Made by a program: the position numbers and the translations under genes. A stretch of DNA of 64,000 nucleotides from Bryobacterales bacterium (GTDB taxonomy: Bacteria > Acidobacteriota > Terriglobia > Bryobacterales > Bryobacteraceae): contig JAEUQE010000011.1 in the NCBI GenBank assembly GCA_016789785.1, positions 1 to 64,000 on the forward strand, given 5' to 3'. This document shows positions 9,726-20,200 of this stretch, piece by piece. The notes beneath the pieces were generated by a model that was not told where the DNA came from, ran no database searches, and saw only the letters and a list, made by a program, of their open reading frames with translations. Each line of letters starts with the position of its first letter. Position 1 is the stretch's first letter.

Positions 9726-10601
9726 ATGCGTCTCGTTACATTCCGTAACCCACAGGGTGCACCCGAGCCCGGCGTCGCGATCGGCGATCAGATTATCGGG
9801 TTGAAAGATGCCGGCGTCCGGTCAATGATCGACATTCTGTCCGGCGGTGCGGACACTCGCAAGATGATCGAGCAGTGGATCGTTTCGCCGCCCGCTTCGA
9901 GCGTGCACAGCGCGTCGTCGCTCAAGCTGATGGCCCCGGTGCCGAAGCCGCCGAAGATCTTCTGCGTCGGGCTCAACTACCGCGACCATGCCGAGGAATC
10001 GAACATGGCGATCCCGGAGTTGCCGACGATCTTCTCGAAGTTCACAAACACCGTGATCGGCCACGGCGACAATATCGTCCTGCCGAAGATCTCGCAGAAG
10101 CCCGACTACGAAGCGGAGTTCGCCTTTGTCATCGGCACGGGCGGGCGCCACATCAAGCAGGAGAACTGGCAGCGGCATGTGTTCGGATACATGAATCTGC
10201 ACGACGTAAGCGCGCGCGACATTCAGCTTGCGACGTCGCAATGGCTAATGGGCAAGACGTTCGATACCTTTGCGCCCATGGGTCCGTATCTCGTCACCGC
10301 CGATGAGATCGCCGATCCACACAACCTCTCCATCAAGCTCACTATTCGCAACAAAGAGCGCGGAACGGTGGAGGTGCTGCAGGACTCCAACACGAAGCAC
10401 CTGATCTTCAAGCTGCCGTATCTGGTGGAGTATCTTTCGAGCGTTTGTACGCTCGAACCGGGGGATGTGATCACCACCGGAACCCCTGCCGGCGTTGGTT
10501 TCGCCCGCAAGCCGCCTCGCCTCCTTGTGCCCGGCGATGAAGTCACCGTGGCCGTGGAAGGTCTCGGCGAACTCACCAATCCGGTGGTTGCCGAAGCATA
10601 G
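9726..10601 (+). CDS. Fumarylacetoacetate hydrolase family protein
   Basis: This 291-residue enzyme has the FAH fold. After an N-terminal domain of about 70 residues comes FCVGLNYRDHAEES, the metal-binding DYEAEFAFVIG (two glutamates) and the HDVSARDIQ region, then GDVITTGTPAGVGFARKPP near residue 247. These are the Mg-binding and active-site motifs of the family that hydrolyses or decarboxylates acyl-pyruvates and related 2-oxo acids. The exact substrate is not readable: candidates include acylpyruvate, 2-keto-3-deoxy-fuconate-type acids and homoprotocatechuate products. It is monocistronic as far as I can see. Confidence 0.88.
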   Translation: MRLVTFRNPQGAPEPGVAIGDQIIGLKDAGVRSMIDILSGGADTRKMIEQWIVSPPASSVHSASSLKLMAPVPKPPKIFCVGLNYRDHAEESNMAIPELPTIFSKFTNTVIGHGDNIVLPKISQKPDYEAEFAFVIGTGGRHIKQENWQRHVFGYMNLHDVSARDIQLATSQWLMGKTFDTFAPMGPYLVTADEIADPHNLSIKLTIRNKERGTVEVLQDSNTKHLIFKLPYLVEYLSSVCTLEPGDVITTGTPAGVGFARKPPRLLVPGDEVTVAVEGLGELTNPVVAEA

Positions 10602-10710
10602 CTTGCAGGCCGATCAATCTTCACGAAAGTGTTCTTAACAATTCCGGGCTTCCCTTCGTTCGTATCTTCCGTACAATGGTACTAGCGGAAGGAGAAAGGA
10701 GGGAGGCCTG

Positions 10711-11139
10711 ATGCAGGCTATGCCCACTCCCACCGCACGGACTCCGGTCCTTGTGGTAACCCCCGATCCGGAAGATCTTGAGGAATTGAGAGCGATGCTC
10801 CCATCCTCGGATTGGAACCTCTATAGCGCCTTTTCGACTTCGGAAGCGCGCGACATGCTTAAGCATTACGCATACCCCATTGTGATTGCCGAGGCGGGAT
10901 CCACTGGCGCCAGTTGGAAATCGATGCTCGGATACCTCTCCTCTCAACTGCAACTTCCCTCGCCGAAATTGATTGTGGCCTCAGCGTGCGCCGACGATGA
11001 TCTCTGGTCGGACGTGCTCAATTGCGGCGGCTTCAACGTTCTGGCCAAACCTTATGATCCTCGTGAAGTGAACTGGGTTCTGAACCAGGCCCGCGCGGAA
11101 CTCGACCTCGTGCTGGAAACCGGCGCGATCGCCCGATAA
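10711..11139 (+). CDS. Degenerate response-regulator receiver protein
   Basis: The 142-residue protein has a receiver-like alternation of strands and helices and nothing else. The N-terminal acidic pocket is lost (VLVVTPDPEDLEE instead of VLVVDDD), and the expected phospho-acceptor position carries glutamate (IVIAEAG, E61). The conserved lysine-proline is retained (LAKPYDPREV, K113). It is therefore probably not phosphorylated in the usual way and may act as a constitutive or ligand-type pseudo-receiver. A strong purine-rich ribosome binding site (GGAGAAAGGAGG) lies just upstream. No kinase gene is adjacent. Confidence 0.75.
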   Translation: MQAMPTPTARTPVLVVTPDPEDLEELRAMLPSSDWNLYSAFSTSEARDMLKHYAYPIVIAEAGSTGASWKSMLGYLSSQLQLPSPKLIVASACADDDLWSDVLNCGGFNVLAKPYDPREVNWVLNQARAELDLVLETGAIAR

Positions 11140-11225
11140 AGTGCTACATTCGTGTTCTTGAGAGCAGGCCTACGGGCCGCGCGCAGGGAACGTGTGCCTG
11201 CTCGATGATCCGCATGAGGGAATCC

Positions 11226-11642
11226 ATGAAAAGAATGCTTGTTGCACTCGCGTTGTCCATCTCCGCTCTGTTGGCTGCTTCGCCGGAAGCCGACGTGGAA
11301 GCGGCGGAAAAAGCATGGGCGAAGGCCACCACCACCAATGACTACGCCACGCTCGAGAAAGTGATCGCGCCGGAGATGGTCTACACACATTCGAACGGTG
11401 AGGCCGACTCGAAGCAGTTGTTCATCGACAATCTGAAGAACAACGTTCGCAAGTATCACGACATCGTTTACGACAAGATGTCGGTGAAGGTAGTGGGCAA
11501 CACCGCGATCGTGAACGTCACCGGAATGCTGAAAGTGACAACGCGCGGAACTCGCGGGGAAGTGAAAGTCTGCTTCCTTCACGTCTTCGTGAAGCGCGGC
11601 GGCGCATGGCAGTTGCTGGCTCATCAGTCCGCGCGAATCTGA
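11226..11642 (+). CDS. Secreted NTF2-like (DUF4440-type) protein
   Basis: I start at the ATG at 11226, preceded by GAGGGA and giving a signal peptide (MKRMLVALALSISALLAASPEA). The mature part of about 115 residues has the cone-like NTF2/SnoaL pattern: AAEKAWAKATTTNDYATLEKVIAPEMVYTHSNG followed by four strands ending GGAWQLLAHQSARI. Proteins of this type bind small ligands or act as accessory enzymes; no catalytic residues can be assigned. The stop codon shares one base with the next start codon (TGATG), so it is coupled to the amidohydrolase. Confidence 0.8.
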   Translation: MKRMLVALALSISALLAASPEADVEAAEKAWAKATTTNDYATLEKVIAPEMVYTHSNGEADSKQLFIDNLKNNVRKYHDIVYDKMSVKVVGNTAIVNVTGMLKVTTRGTRGEVKVCFLHVFVKRGGAWQLLAHQSARI

Positions 11643-13291
11643 TGCGGCTCGTTGTCCTTTCCGCCCTTCTGGTAAGCCAAGCCCTCCCGGCGCAGCTCGC
11701 CATCATCAACGGCAAGGTCTGGACCGGCGACTCGCGCAAGCCGTGGGCGGAGGCCGTGCTCATGGATGGCGACCGCATCCGCCTGGTCGGCACGACGGCG
11801 GAAGTGCGTGCAGCCGCGCTCGGTGCGCAGACCGTGGACGCGCTGCAGCGCACCGTGATGCCAGGTTTCAACGATGCGCACATCCATTTTCTGAGCGGCT
11901 CGCTCGGGCTTTCGCAAATCGATTTGACCGGTGTCTGCTCGGTGGAAGCGATGCAGCGGTTGATAGCTGCATACGCAAGCGCCAATCCGCAAAAGAAGTG
12001 GATCACGGGCCGTGGCTGGGAGTATTACTGTTTTCCGGACAAGCTGCCTCGCAAGGAATGGATCGACGCGGTGGTGAAGGATCGCCCCGTGTTTCTCTCC
12101 GCCTACGACGGCCACACCGGATGGGCGAATTCGAAGGCGCTCGAGATGGCCGACATCAATCGCGCCACGAAGTTCGAGGGATTCGGCGAGATCGTGAAGG
12201 ATCCTGCCACCGGGCAGCCCACCGGAAGCCTGAAAGAAGGCGCGATGAGCCTGGTGCGGAAGCATGTGCCGGCTACCACGCGGGAAGAAAAGCTTGCGGC
12301 TCTGCGTACGGGTATGAAAATGGCGGCACGGCTCGGCATCACGTCGTTTCAGAACGCCAGTGGCGATGAGGACGAGCTATCTCTGTATGAAGAGCTTGGC
12401 CGCCAAGGCGAGATTTCGATGCGCGCGGCGATTGCCATGTCGGTGTCACCATCGGCACCGCCCGTGCGCGTCGACCAGATCGCGGCATTGCGGTCAAAGC
12501 AGCGTCATCCTTACCTGCGAGTGGGCGCGGTGAAGCTGATGATCGACGGAGTGATCGAGTCGCACACCGCGGCCATGTTGGCGCCGTATGCCGATGATCC
12601 GAAGGCAATCGGCGAGCCCGCATGGCCGGTCCCGCAATTCAACGACGTGGTGGCGAGACTGGACGCGAAGGGCATTCAAATCTACACCCATGCCATCGGC
12701 GACCGCGGCGTGCGCCTCACTCTCGACGCCTACGAGAATGCCGCCAAGACGAACGGCAAGCGCGATTCCCGGCACCGTGTGGAGCACATCGAGACGATTC
12801 ATCCTGACGATCTGCCCCGATTCGCGAAGCTTGGCGTGATGGCATCCATGGAACCGATCCACGCGGACCCGGACACCGTGGAGGTGTGGAGTAAGGCCGT
12901 TGGTCCCGCGAGGCTGCCATTGTCTTTCGCGTGGCGCTCGCTCGAAAAGGCCGGAGCGCGGGTTGTCTTCTCAAGCGACTGGCCGGCCTCCATCAGCGTG
13001 AATCCGATTCGCGGAATCCACAACGCCGTGAACCGGCGCACGGTAGATGGGAAACCGCCGGGAGGCTGGCTTCCCGAGCAGCGGGTGAGCCTGGAGACGG
13101 CGCTCCACGGCTATACCACGCAAGCCGCCTACGCGTCGTTTGAAGAAGCCACGAAGGGCATGATTCGAGCGGGCATGCTCGCTGACGTGATCATCCTCTC
13201 CCACGACATCTTCGCCATTGATCCCGTGAAGCTGCACGAAGCTACGGTAGTTTGTACCGTTTTCAATGGGAACGTAATCTATAGAAGATAG
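11642..13291 (+). CDS. YtcJ-like amidohydrolase, secreted
   Basis: The ATG at 11642 is chosen because it gives a signal peptide ([18 protein letters not shown]) and overlaps the preceding stop by one base. The 549-residue protein belongs to the amidohydrolase_3/YtcJ group: a small beta domain ([17 protein letters not shown]), then the metal motif HIHF in [25 protein letters not shown], the [11 protein letters not shown] histidine, [17 protein letters not shown] and FSSDWP with the catalytic aspartate. It is a metal-dependent hydrolase of amide or ester bonds, probably periplasmic. The natural substrate is unknown. Confidence 0.88.
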   Translation: MRLVVLSALLVSQALPAQLAIINGKVWTGDSRKPWAEAVLMDGDRIRLVGTTAEVRAAALGAQTVDALQRTVMPGFNDAHIHFLSGSLGLSQIDLTGVCSVEAMQRLIAAYASANPQKKWITGRGWEYYCFPDKLPRKEWIDAVVKDRPVFLSAYDGHTGWANSKALEMADINRATKFEGFGEIVKDPATGQPTGSLKEGAMSLVRKHVPATTREEKLAALRTGMKMAARLGITSFQNASGDEDELSLYEELGRQGEISMRAAIAMSVSPSAPPVRVDQIAALRSKQRHPYLRVGAVKLMIDGVIESHTAAMLAPYADDPKAIGEPAWPVPQFNDVVARLDAKGIQIYTHAIGDRGVRLTLDAYENAAKTNGKRDSRHRVEHIETIHPDDLPRFAKLGVMASMEPIHADPDTVEVWSKAVGPARLPLSFAWRSLEKAGARVVFSSDWPASISVNPIRGIHNAVNRRTVDGKPPGGWLPEQRVSLETALHGYTTQAAYASFEEATKGMIRAGMLADVIILSHDIFAIDPVKLHEATVVCTVFNGNVIYRR

Positions 13292-13293
13292 GT

Positions 13294-15654
13294 ATGAGTT
13301 CTTCGCCCGGGGGGCCGAAGCCAAATCCGTTCCAGATCGTTTCGAACCCCAAACCCAAGCCCATCCCGCCGGACGCCGTTCTGGTGAAGGATCCCGTGTG
13401 CAACATGGACGTGTATCCGCCGAACGCCGCCGGGTCGCACCAGCACAACGGCACGACGTTCCACTTCTGCTCCACCGGTTGTGTCGCGAAGTTCAAATCC
13501 AATCCTGAGCGATATCTCGCACCGCCGAAGCCGCCCTCGGAGGCCGAGAAGAACATGGAGCACATCTGCCCCATGTGCCCTGAGGTGAGCAATCTCGGTC
13601 CTGGCGTTTGCCCGAAGTGCGGTATGGCGTTAGAGCCGAAGCTGATCACTCTGGAGGATGCCGGGAACCCGGAGTTGGACGACATGCGCCGCCGCCTGTG
13701 GCTATCGGCCCTGTTCACGCTTCCGCTGATGTTTCTCGCGATGGGCAGCATGTCTCTGGATCATGGGCCAGGGCGTTGGATGGTGTTGCTGCAGGCAGCG
13801 CTGGCGGCGCCGGTGGTGTTGTGGTGCGGCTATCCTTTCTTCGAACGAGGCTGGAAATCGATTGCCGCGCGCAGCCCGAACATGTTCACTCTGATATCGA
13901 TCGGAACCGGCACTGCGTTCGGCTATAGTCTGGTTGCCGCGCTCGCGCCGGAGTTGATTCCGCCGGCGATGCGAGAACATAACGGCCAGCCTGCGGTGTA
14001 CTTCGAAGCCGCGGCAGCGATTGTGACGCTGGTGCTACTGGGCCAGGTGCTGGAACTGAAGGCTCGCGAAGGCACCAGCACCGCCATCAAGGCATTGTTG
14101 GGATTGGCGCCGAAGACCGCCCGCATGGTGATGGGGCCGGGCGTGGAAATGGATGTGCCGATCGAAAACGTGCACCCCGGTGACGAGCTTCGCGTTCGCC
14201 CCGGAGAGCGAATCCCGGTGGACGGATCCGTCACAGAAGGCGCGAGTGCCGTGGACGAATCGATGGTTACCGGCGAGCCGGTGCCTGTCGAGAAACTGGT
14301 GGACTCAAAGGTCACCGCGGGTACGGTGAATGGCACGGGCAGCTTTCTCATGAAGGCGGAACGCGTCGGTGCGGAGACACTGCTTGCGCGCATTGTGCAG
14401 ATGGTGGCCGAGGCGCAACGCAGCCGCGCTCCGATTCAGCGGCTGGCCGATCGAGTCGCGGCATGGTTCGTTCCGGGTGTTGTGCTCGCGTCCATCGCGA
14501 CGTTTGTTGGCTGGGCCGTTTGGGGCCCGGAGCCGCGCCTGGTCCACGGTTTGGTGAATGCGGTCGCAGTGCTGATCATCGCGTGTCCGTGCGCGATGGG
14601 GCTGGCAACGCCGATGTCGATTATGGTCGGTACCGGGCGCGGCGCACAGGCCGGCGTGCTGGTGCGCAATGCCGAAGCGCTGGAGACACTCGCTCGCATC
14701 AATACGCTGCTGGTCGACAAGACTGGCACTCTTACGGAAGGGCGGCCTCAAGTCTCCAGGGTCGAGGCGTTGCCTGGTTTCGATCAGGACGGGTTGCTCC
14801 GTCTGGCGGCGTCGCTGGAACAGTCCAGCGAACATCCACTGGCAGCGGCAGTAATCGGGGCGGCGAGATCGCGCGGGCTGGCTCTGTCAAAGGCGAGCAT
14901 CGCTCGAACCATGCCCGGGCTCGGCGTGGTGGGCCAGGTGGACGGAAAGCAAGTGGCGCTTGGCAATAGCCGCTTCCTCGAACAACTCAGTGTCGATGTC
15001 GGCGCGCTGACTCAGAAGTCGGAGGCGATGTGGGAAGCCGGTTGCACGGTGATCTGGGTGGCGATTGACGGGAAGCCCGCGGGACTTCTGACCGTGGAGG
15101 ATCCTATCAAGTCGACCACGCTGGCAGCCCTGCAGGCATTGCGGGAAGACGGTGTCAAGATCGTGATGGTAAGCGGCGACCAGCGCAAGGCGGCAATGGC
15201 CGTGGCTCGAAAGCTGGGCATCCAGGGAGTGGAGGCCGAAGCGCTTCCCGCGCGCAAAGCGGAGTTGGTCGCGCGGTTCCAGGAAGAAGGCCGCATGGTG
15301 GCGATGGCTGGCGACGGCATCAATGACGCGCCGGCGCTGGCGAAGTCGCACGTCGGAATCGCGATGGGAAACGGCACCGATATCGCCATGGAGAGCGCAG
15401 CGGTCACGCTGGTCAAGGGCGATCTGCATGGGATTGTGAAGGCTCGCAAGTTGAGCAAAGCCGTCATGAAGAACATCCGGCAGAATCTGTTCTTCGCATT
15501 CTTCTATAACTTCCTTGGCATCCCGATCGCGGCGGGTGTTCTCTATCCGGTGCTTGGTGTTCTCTTAAGCCCGATGATCGCGGCGGCGGCGATGACGTTT
15601 AGTTCTGTATCAGTGATCTCGAACGCACTTCGATTACGGCGGCTCTCGCTTTAG
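13294..15654 (+). CDS. Copper-type P1B ATPase with YHS and HMBD N-terminus
   Basis: This 786-residue transporter couples ATP hydrolysis to heavy-metal export. Instead of a ferredoxin-like HMA domain it begins with a YHS domain (about 30-76, DPVCNMDV and FCSTGC) and a heavy-metal-binding zinc-ribbon-like HMBD (about 85-112, CPMCPEV and [10 protein letters not shown]). The membrane motif CPC is at 431-433, the phosphorylated aspartate at about 475 (DKTGT), and the hinge motif is [16 protein letters not shown] in helix 7 and [11 protein letters not shown] in helix 8 point to the Cu(I) class P1B-1. It starts 2 bases after the amidohydrolase stop, so it is likely cotranscribed. Confidence 0.92.
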   Translation: MSSSPGGPKPNPFQIVSNPKPKPIPPDAVLVKDPVCNMDVYPPNAAGSHQHNGTTFHFCSTGCVAKFKSNPERYLAPPKPPSEAEKNMEHICPMCPEVSNLGPGVCPKCGMALEPKLITLEDAGNPELDDMRRRLWLSALFTLPLMFLAMGSMSLDHGPGRWMVLLQAALAAPVVLWCGYPFFERGWKSIAARSPNMFTLISIGTGTAFGYSLVAALAPELIPPAMREHNGQPAVYFEAAAAIVTLVLLGQVLELKAREGTSTAIKALLGLAPKTARMVMGPGVEMDVPIENVHPGDELRVRPGERIPVDGSVTEGASAVDESMVTGEPVPVEKLVDSKVTAGTVNGTGSFLMKAERVGAETLLARIVQMVAEAQRSRAPIQRLADRVAAWFVPGVVLASIATFVGWAVWGPEPRLVHGLVNAVAVLIIACPCAMGLATPMSIMVGTGRGAQAGVLVRNAEALETLARINTLLVDKTGTLTEGRPQVSRVEALPGFDQDGLLRLAASLEQSSEHPLAAAVIGAARSRGLALSKASIARTMPGLGVVGQVDGKQVALGNSRFLEQLSVDVGALTQKSEAMWEAGCTVIWVAIDGKPAGLLTVEDPIKSTTLAALQALREDGVKIVMVSGDQRKAAMAVARKLGIQGVEAEALPARKAELVARFQEEGRMVAMAGDGINDAPALAKSHVGIAMGNGTDIAMESAAVTLVKGDLHGIVKARKLSKAVMKNIRQNLFFAFFYNFLGIPIAAGVLYPVLGVLLSPMIAAAAMTFSSVSVISNALRLRRLSL

Positions 15655-15706
15655 CCGCGCCCCCGCTCAGTTGCGGAACGTGCTTGTGCCGTTGTACAGA
15701 TCACAC

Positions 15707-17062
15707 ATGCACTTCGCATCGCTTCATCGACGCTCATTCCTGCTCGGCGCCTCAGGATCCGCAGCCTTCGCGCAATCCTCTCCAATGCGCATCGCGACGT
15801 TTCAGGCAGACGTGACACCGCCTCCCGGCTCGCCGATCTATACAGGAATCGCGAAGTCCATCGTCGATCCATTGGAGGCACGCGGCATTGTTCTGATGGG
15901 CGCTGGGAAGCCTGTGGTGATTGCAGCCGTCGATTGGTGCGAGATCCGCAACCGGTCCTACGATCTGTGGCGAGATCAACTCGCGGCCGCGGCAGGCACG
16001 ACACGCGCGAGTGTGCTGCTGAGTTGCGTGCATCAGCATGATGCGCCTTACACCGACATGGAAGCGCAGCGACTTCTCGATGAAGTGAAGTCCCAGGATA
16101 AGTTGCATGATCCGGCGTTCGAGGCGCGTGCTGTCGCTAATGTCGCCGGAGCGCTTCGCAAATCCCTGTCGAACGCAACACCAGTGACGGAGATCGGAAC
16201 CGGTCAGGCGCAGGTGGAGCAAGTCGCGTCGAACCGGCGATACGTCCAGCCCAACGGCAAGGTGTCCTTCGGCCGCACCAGCGCGACACGCGACGCGGCG
16301 ATTCGGAATATGCCGGAAGGCCTCATCGATCCAATGCTGAAGTGCATCAGCTTCTGGAACGGCGGCCGCGCCGTTGCCGCTCTGCATTGTTACTCGACAC
16401 ACCCGATGAGTTACTACGGGCAAGGCGACGTGTCCGCGGATTTCGTTGGCATGGGACGTCGCAGGATGCAGGCCGAGGCGAAGGATACGTTCCACGTCTA
16501 TTTCTCGGGAGCGAGTGGCGACACCATGGCAGGCCGTTACAACGATGGGAGTCCGCAGAACAGGCCCGTGCTGGCCGATCGTATGTATCAGGGGATGCGA
16601 AACACCTTTGCATCGGCGAAGCGCGCCCCGTTGCGCGAGCTGACGGTCCGCAACGCGAAGCTCGTGTTCGAACCCCGGCGTACCAAAGGCTTCTCCGATG
16701 CGGAGATGCGCGCGTTGCTGAATGATCCGAAAACGCCAAGGCGAGCAAGGTTGGATGCGGCGCTCGGCATCAGTTGGTATCGCAGGCTGGCCCGCAAGCA
16801 GCCGGTGGATGTTCCGGCCTTACACTTGGGGCCCGCGAGCATCGTGCTGGTCCCCGCCGAAGCGTTCGTCCAATACCAATTGTGGGCACAACAACTGCGG
16901 CCATCGAATCTGGTGATGACGCTCGGTTATGGTGAGTGCGCCCCCGGCTACATCCCGACTTCGGAAGCTGTGGCCGAGGGCTATGATGATCACTACAGTT
17001 GGGTCGACTTTGCGCAATGCGAGCGTGCGTTGCGCGCCGCGCTCGCCACAGCCCTCCAATAA
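15707..17062 (+). CDS. Neutral/alkaline ceramidase-like secreted protein
   Basis: The ATG at 15707 gives a Tat-like signal (LHRRSFLLGASGSAAFAQ); the frame could be read from 15671 but this adds only 12 residues. The 451-residue protein starts its mature part with IATFQADVTPPPGSP and has the HQHDAPYTD motif and LHCYSTHPMSYYG, features of the neutral/alkaline non-lysosomal ceramidase N-terminal domain family (zinc amidase fold). Near the end, TLGYGECAPGYIPT matches the same family. Actual ceramide hydrolysis is only inferred; many bacterial homologues have unknown substrates. Nothing suggests coupling to the ATPase, 52 bases upstream. Confidence 0.75.
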   Translation: MHFASLHRRSFLLGASGSAAFAQSSPMRIATFQADVTPPPGSPIYTGIAKSIVDPLEARGIVLMGAGKPVVIAAVDWCEIRNRSYDLWRDQLAAAAGTTRASVLLSCVHQHDAPYTDMEAQRLLDEVKSQDKLHDPAFEARAVANVAGALRKSLSNATPVTEIGTGQAQVEQVASNRRYVQPNGKVSFGRTSATRDAAIRNMPEGLIDPMLKCISFWNGGRAVAALHCYSTHPMSYYGQGDVSADFVGMGRRRMQAEAKDTFHVYFSGASGDTMAGRYNDGSPQNRPVLADRMYQGMRNTFASAKRAPLRELTVRNAKLVFEPRRTKGFSDAEMRALLNDPKTPRRARLDAALGISWYRRLARKQPVDVPALHLGPASIVLVPAEAFVQYQLWAQQLRPSNLVMTLGYGECAPGYIPTSEAVAEGYDDHYSWVDFAQCERALRAALATALQ

Positions 17063-17213
17063 GAAGACGCTCTCGAAGACCCGTGAATGCTCCCGCCATC
17101 AACCAAGCGCGGCCTGTTGCGAGAGGAGCACGAAGATCAGCGCCCCACGGCTTGGATGGAGCAGATAGCTCAACACGTGACCGAGGTGAAACCCATGCCC
17201 GGTGCGCGGATTC

Positions 17214-17243
17214 GAAAGCTGAAAGCCGAAAGCTGAAGGCTGA
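17214..17243. repeat. Short simple repeat before the TonB receptor 3' end
   Basis: Units of the form GAAAGCTGAAAGCC and GAAAGCTGAAGGCT follow each other just outside the TonB receptor stop codon. It is a low-complexity spacer between convergent genes. No coding or regulatory role is visible. Confidence 0.5.
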
Positions 17244-17246
17244 CCG

Positions 17247-20200
17247 CTAGAAAAGCAGCTTCAACGCGAGATGCACCTGTCTCGGGAAACCGTTATTCGC
17301 CGTGATCGCGCCGAACAGCGTGTTCACCGGCGCCGTGTTGGGATTCGCGAAGTTCGTCCGGTTCATCGCATTCAGGAACTCGCCTCGCAACTGCGCCCGG
17401 ATGCCTTCGCGAATCGGAATGTTCTTCAGCACCGAGATGTCCACCGTCTCCTGCATCGGCGCGCGCGCACCAGTGAACCGGCTGGAGAGCGTCCGGAGAT
17501 TGAAGTCGAGCTGGTTTGTGGGATTGCGATCGAAGGCCTCGGTGTTGAACCAGCGGTTCAGGGTGCGGTTCTCAACCGGGATCGAAGTAACGGGTGCGAT
17601 GAGGATCGAGTTGCCGAAGCCCAGTGCAGGGCCAGAGTTGCGCTGCCACACGCCTTGCAACTGCCAGTCGCCGAGTACGGCTCGCGGAACACGCGGTCCC
17701 GCCGCCAGCCATCGCTTGCCTTTGCCGAAAGGCAGTTCGTAGATACCCGAAAACGTCACGCGATGCGGGCGGTCGATATCGGAGATCACCCGCTCCGTCT
17801 GCTCATCACCCGCATTGAGGAAGCCAATCGCTTCGATGTTCTTCGACCATGTGTAGTCAAACTGAAACTGCACTCCCGAAGCGAAGCGCTTTTCCAGCCG
17901 CGCCTGCATGCTGTTGTACCAACTGCGGCCGATCTGCTGATTGGTGGTGACACCTGTGAATTGCGGATAGGGCCGTAGCAACTGCTGCACCTGGACGTTC
18001 ACCGTGTTCAACGGAGTGCCCGGTGCGAGGCCCACGAAAGGATTGCGTACCAGTGAAGTCAACTGATTGATGCGCGTCTGATCGCGAATGGGGCTCGTGC
18101 TGAGCCACGAGTTCGGCAACGGATTCAACTGCCGGTTTACTTCGAGACCGCGCCCTCGATTCCCTACAAAGCTCAGGTCAAGCACGATGCCTCGCACCAT
18201 GTCGCGCTGAAGACCGAAGCTGAAGCGCTGCATGTAGCCGTTCTTCGGGTCGCCCTGAAAGAAGGAAACGCCGCGGCCCACATCCGTGCGCAGTCCTCCA
18301 CTTGCGCCGGCGGGCCGGATCAAGCCGGTCGGGAACGGATTGGTCAGGGACGCCATGAAGGTCACGCCGTTATCGTTCGATGGCACCAGCGTGTTGACGA
18401 TGGAGAATCCGCTTTGATTCACGGACTGGCGGTCCGAGCCGAAGGGTGTGAAGTAGACGCCATAGCCGCCACGCAGAACCGTGCGCCCATCCAGCGCATA
18501 GGAGACGCCGATGCGAGGGGCGAAGTTGTTGCGGTCCGCATTCCACAGCGCACGCGGCTGCCCATCGGCCCCGGCAAAGGTGAGGCCTCCTCGCACACGG
18601 AAATCCGCAAGAGGCAATTGCGGAATCGGCGCCTGTGCGTAGGCTGCGCGCGCCGCCGCCTCAATCGGATTCGACGTCGTGAAGTCGAAGCCGCGAACGG
18701 AACGGTTGAAGCGCTCAGTGACTGGAGAGTCGTAGTCCCAGCGCATCCCGACGTTGAGAGTAAGACGGCTGGTGACGCGCCAGTCGTCCTGCATGTACAA
18801 GCCCGTGGTGTTGGATTGCTCCGCCAGCGAGGCGTTGGTATTGAGCTGCCCGCCGGTGGGAAGTCCGAACAGGAAGCTCGCCATGCCTTGGCCAATCGGC
18901 GCGACCGGTGAGTTATCGAGTGGGCCGCGCGTCCATGCGGCAGCGAAGTTATAGCTGGGCACGCCAAAGTTGAAGTTGTAATTGTGCTCGCGATAAAGCC
19001 GGATCTCGCCGCCGAAGCGCAGCGTATGCTTACCGGCGATCTTCGTGAAGTCGGTGTTCCACGAGTGGAAGTTCGAAATGGCGTTGTTCGAAGCCGCTCC
19101 CCCAATCCCTGTATACCCGTCGATGTTGAGTTGCGGGAACTGGCGCCCCTGCGGATCAAGTTCGGCGATTAGCCCGGGATTCAGCCCGATGGATGCGGGA
19201 TCGAAGCCCTGCGAAAGCGGCACCTGCTCCTGTTGGAAATAGGAGAACCCGTAACGGAAGTTCATGAGGAACTGCGGATTGAAGACGAACACGTCGTCGA
19301 AACCCGCGCCCTTCATGCGCCGGTAGCGGTCGGTGCCAGTGGTTGGTGTGTCGAAGACCTGACCGGCGGAAAAGAGCTGGTAAGTCTGCACGTAGCGCAC
19401 AAAGACTCTGTGGCGGTTCGATAAGTTGTGATCCACCTTGCCGGTATGGGAGCGGAACTCGTTGTAACTGCGCGGCAGGCGTTGGTAGTTGTTGCGGCCG
19501 TCGGCTGTGCCCTGCGAATTGGGCGCTGGGAAGAACTCAAGCAGCCGGGTGGTGCCGCGATCAATGCGCGACTGCGGCACGATGTTCCCGGCAAGCGGCT
19601 GGCGTTGAATCCGCCCGCCCGCCACGGCGATTGCGGTGGCTGGATCGTAGATCTGGTAGGACGTTCCAAGACGAAGCAAGTCCGAGAAATCACCGCGCCG
19701 TTGCGCATCGGTGGGAACCGTGTAGAAGTTGTTTCCCCGCTCGATGCCGGGCCGGGTCAACATCTCAAAGCCGTAGATGAAGAACGTCTTGTTGCGCCCG
19801 TCATAGAGCTTCGGGATCCGCACCGGACCATTCACGTTCGCGCCGAAGCGGTTCAGGATATTGCGCGGATTCGCGTTGGCGCGGCGGTCATCGGTGACCG
19901 GCCCGGAGTAGAGTAACTGCCGCTGGAACAGGTCCATCGCGGTCAGTACCTGATTGTTGTGGAAGTGGTAGAGCGTGCCATGCAACTGATTGCCGCCCGA
20001 ACGCAGAGCGACGTTCACGTTGCCGCCGGGCGCGCGTCCGACGCTGGCATCATAGGTGGCGGTCTGCACTTTGAACTCCGCCACCATGTCGGCGGGAGGC
20101 ACGTAGCTCGCATTCGTGCCCCACATCGAAGGTGCGCCGTCGATGGTGAACTCGATGTTTCCTGGGCGCACACCATTCACCGACAGATTCGACACAACTT

